Shown: one piece after another, positions 60,192 to 64,000 of the stretch | How positions within the stretch are numbered: the first letter of the stretch is position 1 | Layout of the letters: each line of letters starts with the position of its first letter | From: Mesorhizobium sp. 113-3-3 | GTDB lineage: Bacteria; Pseudomonadota; Alphaproteobacteria; Rhizobiales; Rhizobiaceae | Reading direction: 5' to 3' | NCBI RefSeq assembly: GCF_016756495.1 | Contig: NZ_AP023243.1 | Span: 4,158,501 to 4,222,500, forward strand | Length of the DNA stretch: 64,000 nucleotides | The notes under the pieces: model-generated | What the model was told of the DNA's origin: nothing | Databases searched by the model: none | What the model saw: the letters and a program-made list of their open reading frames with translations, nothing else | Program-made: the position numbers and the translations under genes

Positions 60192-60681
60192 TTGGGCCTC
60201 CGCTCTAGGCGCCGCACGGCAAAGATATGCGCTCCTGCTAATACAAGGAACATGCGAACGAAGGACGTAAGGGCCTGGAGAACTCTTGCGGGAGCGGACG
60301 AGGGGTCTGAATACGGCCATCCCATGTCGGGAAAGCCAGATCCTTCTCATCCTTGCCCCTGCCGAGCTTTGGACGGTGCTCGGCCAGTTTCTTCCGATGC
60401 CGCGAAGTTCGACGACCTAGCGCGAGGTAGGGCGATCGCCACGCGGGAACAATCTTTGCTCGCTGAAGTTCTGAACCTGCCTTGGTTTTGATCCCCGTGG
60501 GCCAAGGCCAGGAAGCTGCCTCCATCAGCTTCCAATCAGCCCGCCTCGGACGGGGGCAAAACTGTCTGGGGCGGGCTTCGGTGCAGCGTTGTCCCCAAAG
60601 CGGGCATGGTTTTCCACTGTTAACTCTTTCGATCGAGTTTTCTTGCTGGAGCTTCGCCGACTCGTTTATTAGAAACCCCTT
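60192..60681. other. Gene-poor stretch beside the integrase remnant
   Basis: About 490 bases without a supported gene. Open frames exist on both strands, but they have no start context or coding look. The end of the stretch (60600-60680) becomes AT-rich. Confidence 0.45.
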
Positions 60682-60873
60682 ATGGAGAGACGGCACGCAA
60701 TCCGAAGAGTCACGGATGGGCTCTGGGAGGTCTACGAGATAGACAACAACAAGGTTGTGCGTGTGGGTGGCGTGCCCTTGACAAACTTGTTGGATGAAGA
60801 CGCGCTCGACGCGTTGGAGCTGATTAGGGATGGCTTCCTGACCCCGGGCCAGGTCAGAAGGACAAAGCCCTGA
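60682..60873 (+). CDS. Short orphan protein
   Basis: A 63-residue frame, ERRHAIRRVTDGLWEVYEIDNNKVVRVGGVPLTNLLDEDALDALELIRDG..., with beta-strand then helix character as in short conserved proteins. No clear ribosome binding site is seen. I do not recognise the family; it could be chance, but codon use looks natural. Confidence 0.45.
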   Translation: MERRHAIRRVTDGLWEVYEIDNNKVVRVGGVPLTNLLDEDALDALELIRDGFLTPGQVRRTKP

Positions 60874-60896
60874 AGCAAGATGCCAGTTCCGCACGA

Positions 60897-61082
60897 CTAG
60901 TCGGGCGTCGGCGGTTGCAATCCCAGACGCAAACGCTGATCTTCAGCGAAAGCGACGGCATCGGACTCACGTTCAAAGGCCCTGGAATAGGTGTTGCCGT
61001 CCGTTCTTACGATCCTAACAACCCATTCGCCTAAGGATTGGCTGATTTGTACAGTTGGGGGCGACGGTTTGGTGTCAGCCAT
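60897..61082 (-). CDS. Short orphan protein
   Basis: A 61-residue protein, with AGGGGC just before the ATG at 61080-61082. The sequence VQISQSLGEWVVRIVRTDGNTYSRAFERESDAVAFAEDQRLRLGL looks like a compact beta-beta-alpha unit, such as DUF2188-type or MbtH-size small domains; assignment is uncertain. Convergent with the short gene at 60682. Confidence 0.5.
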   Translation of the reverse strand: MADTKPSPPTVQISQSLGEWVVRIVRTDGNTYSRAFERESDAVAFAEDQRLRLGLQPPTPD

Positions 61083-61483
61083 GCCCCTGCTTTAAAAACT
61101 GACGGATTTCGGAATGTCTCACGAAGTTCGTCGCCCCCTATTAGCTCCCTTTAATATAATGACATAGATGGTTGGGATTCTGCTAGCCGTCTCCGACCTT
61201 GGCCACGCTGGCTTCGTTGACCCCTCCTATAAGCCGATACTTATGCGATATCCTGCATCCCAGACGACGAGGCGCGGCTGGTGTGTCCTCCGCCGACCCG
61301 CGCAGCAGGGGCGCCACAATCTTGCCCGGTTCCGGCCACAATCGGTTAATACCGTGATAAACAATTCCTGCGCACAAAGGATCGGGGTTCAGGGCGCCGT
61401 TGGTTTCGTCGAGTGAGTGCTTTGGCTCCTCTGCTGTACAAAACGACGGCGTCTTGATTGAGACTATAGGGGATTTCGGGATA
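61083..61483. other. Leader region of rlpA, no gene supported
   Basis: About 400 bases. It contains a possible CtrA-like half-site pair TTAA-N7-ATAA (61346-61360, one mismatch to TTAA-N7-TTAA), which would fit a cell-envelope gene. No coding frame was convincing. The GGGATA just before 61484 serves as a ribosome site. Confidence 0.35.
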
Positions 61484-62707
61484 ATGCAGGCTTCGGCGCG
61501 CCCGCGTCTTCGTCGCGCTTCCACGCTTACGCTATTGGCGGCGTCGGCTGCCTTGCTGGCGGCTTGCGCGTCGCAGCCTGAGCCGAAGGCGATGGTGAAT
61601 TCCAAGCCTCGCTCCAAGGAATATTTCGCCGAGACCGAATATGGCGTAAAGGCGAGCCCGCGCGCTGCCTTCATGCGGCGCGGCGGCGGCCGCGACCAGC
61701 TCGGCAAGCCCTATCAGGTGCGCGGCAAGTGGTACTATCCCAAGGAAGACAAGCGCTACGCCAAGGTGGGCCTGGCTTCGTGGTACGGCGACGCCTTCCA
61801 TGGCCGGCTGACTGCCAATGGCGAAGTGTATGACACGGCGCAACTGACGGCCGCGCATCCGACGATGCCGCTGCCGAGTTATGCCCGTGTCACCAATCTC
61901 GAAACCGGCAGTTCGGTCATCGTGCGCGTCAACGACCGCGGGCCATATCACGAGGGCCGCATCATCGACGTCTCGGAACGCGCGGCGCAGATGCTCGACT
62001 ACGCCAAGGTCGGTACCGCGAAGGTCAAGGTCGAATATGTCGGCCGCGCGCCGCTCGACGGCAATGACGACCAGTATCTGATGGCCTCCTACCATCCGGG
62101 CAACCGGATTCCGGATCCGTCGGACGGCTTGCCGACCGGCGTCATGGTGGCCATGAACGGACCGTCGCCAAGCGTGCCGGTGGGCGCGGCCGCCGTACCG
62201 TTCCCGGGTCAGCTGACGAATTCCGGCGAGGCCGCGCAACCATCTTTGTCGGCGCAGGCGCCGGCCTTCGGCGACCTGGCACTGCCCGACTTCGGGCCGA
62301 TCGTGCCGGAGCGCCCGGATATCGGCCTGCCGCCGCAGTCGCCGTTCGCGGTTGCGTCACTGTCCTATGCGGATGAGCGCGTTCAGCGCGCCGATGTCTT
62401 TGCCGCGCTGGACGAAAGCGGCATGTCGCCCGCCGACATCCTGCGGTCGTGGAAAAAGTCCAATCCGCAGGCGTCGCCGTCCAGCGCCGACTATGTCGCT
62501 GCCGGCACGTTCGACGACGCAGCCGAAGCCAAGCGCGTGGCAGCGGCACTTCAGCCCTTCGGCAGGACGGAAATTCAGCGTTCCGATCTCGACGGCAATG
62601 ACTGGTATGCTGTCAATCTCTATCCCAATGGCCATGGCGGCCTGGACGAATTGCTGCAGGCGGCATGGTCGCACGGCGCACCCGATGCGCTGGCTGTGCG
62701 CAACTGA
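61484..62707 (+). CDS. rlpA: Septal ring lytic transglycosylase-type lipoprotein RlpA with SPOR domain
   Basis: A 407-residue lipoprotein. A lipobox LLAAC places Cys28 as the acylated residue. The double-psi beta-barrel RlpA domain spans about 96-190 (GLASWYGDAFHGRLTANGEVYD, AAHPTMPLPSYARVTN, VRVNDRGPYHEGRIIDVSERAAQML) and carries the catalytic Asp. A Pro/Ala-rich linker (about 215-295) follows, and a C-terminal SPOR domain (about 335-407) binds denuded glycan at the septum. It cleaves naked glycan strands. The next gene is a DD-carboxypeptidase paralogue, likely in the same cell wall module. Confidence 0.92.
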   Translation: MQASARPRLRRASTLTLLAASAALLAACASQPEPKAMVNSKPRSKEYFAETEYGVKASPRAAFMRRGGGRDQLGKPYQVRGKWYYPKEDKRYAKVGLASWYGDAFHGRLTANGEVYDTAQLTAAHPTMPLPSYARVTNLETGSSVIVRVNDRGPYHEGRIIDVSERAAQMLDYAKVGTAKVKVEYVGRAPLDGNDDQYLMASYHPGNRIPDPSDGLPTGVMVAMNGPSPSVPVGAAAVPFPGQLTNSGEAAQPSLSAQAPAFGDLALPDFGPIVPERPDIGLPPQSPFAVASLSYADERVQRADVFAALDESGMSPADILRSWKKSNPQASPSSADYVAAGTFDDAAEAKRVAAALQPFGRTEIQRSDLDGNDWYAVNLYPNGHGGLDELLQAAWSHGAPDALAVRN

Positions 62708-62790
62708 TCTATTTTGCCCGGGCGGTTGATCCGGCGGAAAAAACCCTGATAGCTTGGCTGTGCCAAAACCGGCAAACGGGTCGAGATTTC

Positions 62791-63957
62791 ATGCAGTTGC
62801 GCGCCTTTCCGCCATTTGCCGGCTTTCTGGGGCTGGCTTTGCTGCTGCTTTGCCTCGCACCAGCCCAGGCGCAGCTTTTCGAGACCAAGGCCACACAGGC
62901 CTTCATGATAGATGCCGACACCGGCACGGTGCTGTTCTCGAAAGACGCCGACAAGCCGATCCCGCCGGCCTCGATGGCCAAGTTGATGACCATGGAAGTG
63001 GTTTTCAACGCCATCAAATCCGGGCGTCTCAAGCTCGACGACACGTTCGTGGTGAGCGAAAACGCCTGGCGCAAGGGCGGCGCGCCGTCGGGCACATCGA
63101 CGATGTTTGCCAAGCTCAAATCGGCGATCCGGCTCGAGGACCTGATTCAGGGCGTGACCGTGCAAGCTGCCAATGACGGCTGCATCGTCATCGCCGAAGG
63201 CATGGCCGGATCCGAGGACAATTTTGCGGCGCAAATGACCGAGCGCGCCCGCCAGATCGGGCTCAAAACATCGACCTTCGTCAATTCGACCGGCCTGCCG
63301 GCCGACGGCCAGCAGACGACGGTGCGCGAACTGGCGCAGCTGGCCTTGCATCTGTGGCGCGATTATCCGGATTTCTATCGCTACTACGGGCTGAAGGATT
63401 TCACCTGGAACAAGATCTCGCAGAAGAACCGCAACCCGCTGCTGGCCATGGACATCGGCGCCGATGGCCTGGCTGTCGGTGCGAGCGAGGGCTCGGGCTT
63501 TGGCATCGTCGCATCGGCCAGCCACAACGGCACGCGGGTGATCATGGCGATGAGCGGATTGGCCAACGACAAGGAGCGTGCCGAGGAGGCGCGCAAGCTG
63601 CTCGACTGGGGCGCGCGCTCCTTCGAGAAGACCGAGATCTTCGCCAAGGACGAGGTGGTCGGCGAGGCCCAGGTTTTTGGCGGCGCGAAATCCGGCGTAA
63701 CTCTGAAGGCAAAGGGGCCGATCGACATCTTCCTGCCGATCACCAACCGCGACAAGCTGACGGCCAGGATCGTCTACACCGGCCCGGTTGCGGCACCCGT
63801 CGAGGAGGGCCAGCCGGTGGGCGCGCTACGCGTCTGGATCGGCGACACGCTAAGCCAGGAGACGCCGCTTTTCGCCGCTGAATCGATCAGCGTGGGCACG
63901 CTGCCGCAGCGCGCGCTCGATGCCGTCAAGGAACTGGCGATCGGTTGGCTGCGATAG
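62791..63957 (+). CDS. D-alanyl-D-alanine carboxypeptidase family protein with degenerate KTG and SxN motifs
   Basis: A 388-residue penicillin-binding-type protein with a signal peptide ending at AQA-Q (about residue 28). The SxxK motif is present in IPPASMAKLMTME (Ser61, Lys64). The SxN motif reads AAN (VQAANDG, residues 126-128), so its Ser is missing. The KTG motif reads AVG (DGLAVGASEGSGF, residues 228-230), so the Lys is missing too. The family fold is otherwise intact, including a C-terminal PBP5_C-like domain (about 285-388). Only 83 bases after rlpA. Either a non-standard carboxypeptidase or a binding protein without activity. Confidence 0.88.
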   Translation: MQLRAFPPFAGFLGLALLLLCLAPAQAQLFETKATQAFMIDADTGTVLFSKDADKPIPPASMAKLMTMEVVFNAIKSGRLKLDDTFVVSENAWRKGGAPSGTSTMFAKLKSAIRLEDLIQGVTVQAANDGCIVIAEGMAGSEDNFAAQMTERARQIGLKTSTFVNSTGLPADGQQTTVRELAQLALHLWRDYPDFYRYYGLKDFTWNKISQKNRNPLLAMDIGADGLAVGASEGSGFGIVASASHNGTRVIMAMSGLANDKERAEEARKLLDWGARSFEKTEIFAKDEVVGEAQVFGGAKSGVTLKAKGPIDIFLPITNRDKLTARIVYTGPVAAPVEEGQPVGALRVWIGDTLSQETPLFAAESISVGTLPQRALDAVKELAIGWLR

Positions 63958-64000
63958 CGCCGACGGCATGGACGTTTTCCCGAACGCGGACTATCTAGAG

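Noticed and set aside
60238..60894. A 218-residue minus-strand frame across the gap at 60.2-60.9 kb
   Set aside because: Composition is mixed and low in conserved blocks, it overlaps a better short gene, and no start context supports it.
1..64000. CRISPR array, toxin-antitoxin pair, restriction-modification or other defence island, intact IS element or prophage
   Set aside because: I looked for direct repeats with spacers, transposase DDE or methylase motifs and phage structural genes. Only one decayed integrase fragment was found.

Overview
The window reads as a piece of chromosome from a rhizobial alphaproteobacterium of the Mesorhizobium/Phyllobacteriaceae type. The basis is the high-GC coding bias, a phosphatidylcholine synthase, an SbmA/BacA-like exporter-domain peptide ABC transporter, an IalB-type secreted protein, many small secreted proteins with domains typical of Rhizobiales, and two short intergenic repeats that I recognise from rhizobial genomes. 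Species assignment is inference from recalled family resemblance, not a search.

Layout. 0-4.3 kb: the tail of a cut gene, dusA, a membrane retropepsin, a DUF1289 protein, cobT and a GNAT enzyme. 4.3-10.2 kb: a membrane histidine kinase, a thermonuclease-like protein, a glutathione transferase, a UDG-superfamily protein, an Lrp/AsnC regulator, a DUF3299 protein, a second GNAT and an AlkD-like DNA glycosylase. 10.2-13.6 kb: a beta-hydroxyacid dehydrogenase and a polar amino acid ABC transporter with a hairpin between the binding-protein gene and the permease genes, and no ATPase gene nearby. 13.7-18.1 kb: molybdenum cofactor genes mobB, mobA and moaA, interleaved with a DMT transporter and two secreted proteins. 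18.2-24 kb: DUF971, a PPOX flavoprotein, a beta-propeller protein, a divergent marR/hydrolase pair, a rhodanese, and a divergent tetR/SDR pair; both divergent pairs have clear palindromic operators.

24-36 kb: an L,D-transpeptidase, small envelope proteins, tRNA-Val(CAC), gph, rpiA, a DUF2059 protein, glutathione reductase gor, magnesium transporter mgtE with an elaborate hairpin-rich leader, and the SbmA/BacA-like ABC transporter, followed by a gene-free stretch. 36-45.4 kb: a secreted protein, a FrnE-type DsbA protein beside a YejA-like peptide-binding protein, an IalB protein, hspQ, a UbiH-type monooxygenase, the DUF2182-DUF1326-pcs cluster and a quinone oxidoreductase. 45.5-50.3 kb: a complete BMP-type nucleoside ABC operon. 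50.3-57.8 kb: rimO, a TerC protein, DUF930, DUF2161, an alpha/beta hydrolase, a sterol desaturase, a candidate small RNA, a secreted protein, and a lysR/MFS divergent pair. 59.3-61.2 kb: tRNA-Ser(UGA) followed by a decayed tyrosine-recombinase remnant and short orphan genes, the only part that looks like accessory DNA. 61.4-64 kb: rlpA and a DD-carboxypeptidase-family protein whose KTG motif is lost.

Most of the window is ordinary chromosomal housekeeping and transport. I saw no CRISPR array, defence island, complete insertion sequence or prophage. The observations most worth following are the mgtE leader, the DacC-family protein without its KTG and SxN residues, the DUF2182/DUF1326 membrane pair next to pcs, the paired operators of the regulator genes, and the candidate small RNA near 55.9 kb.
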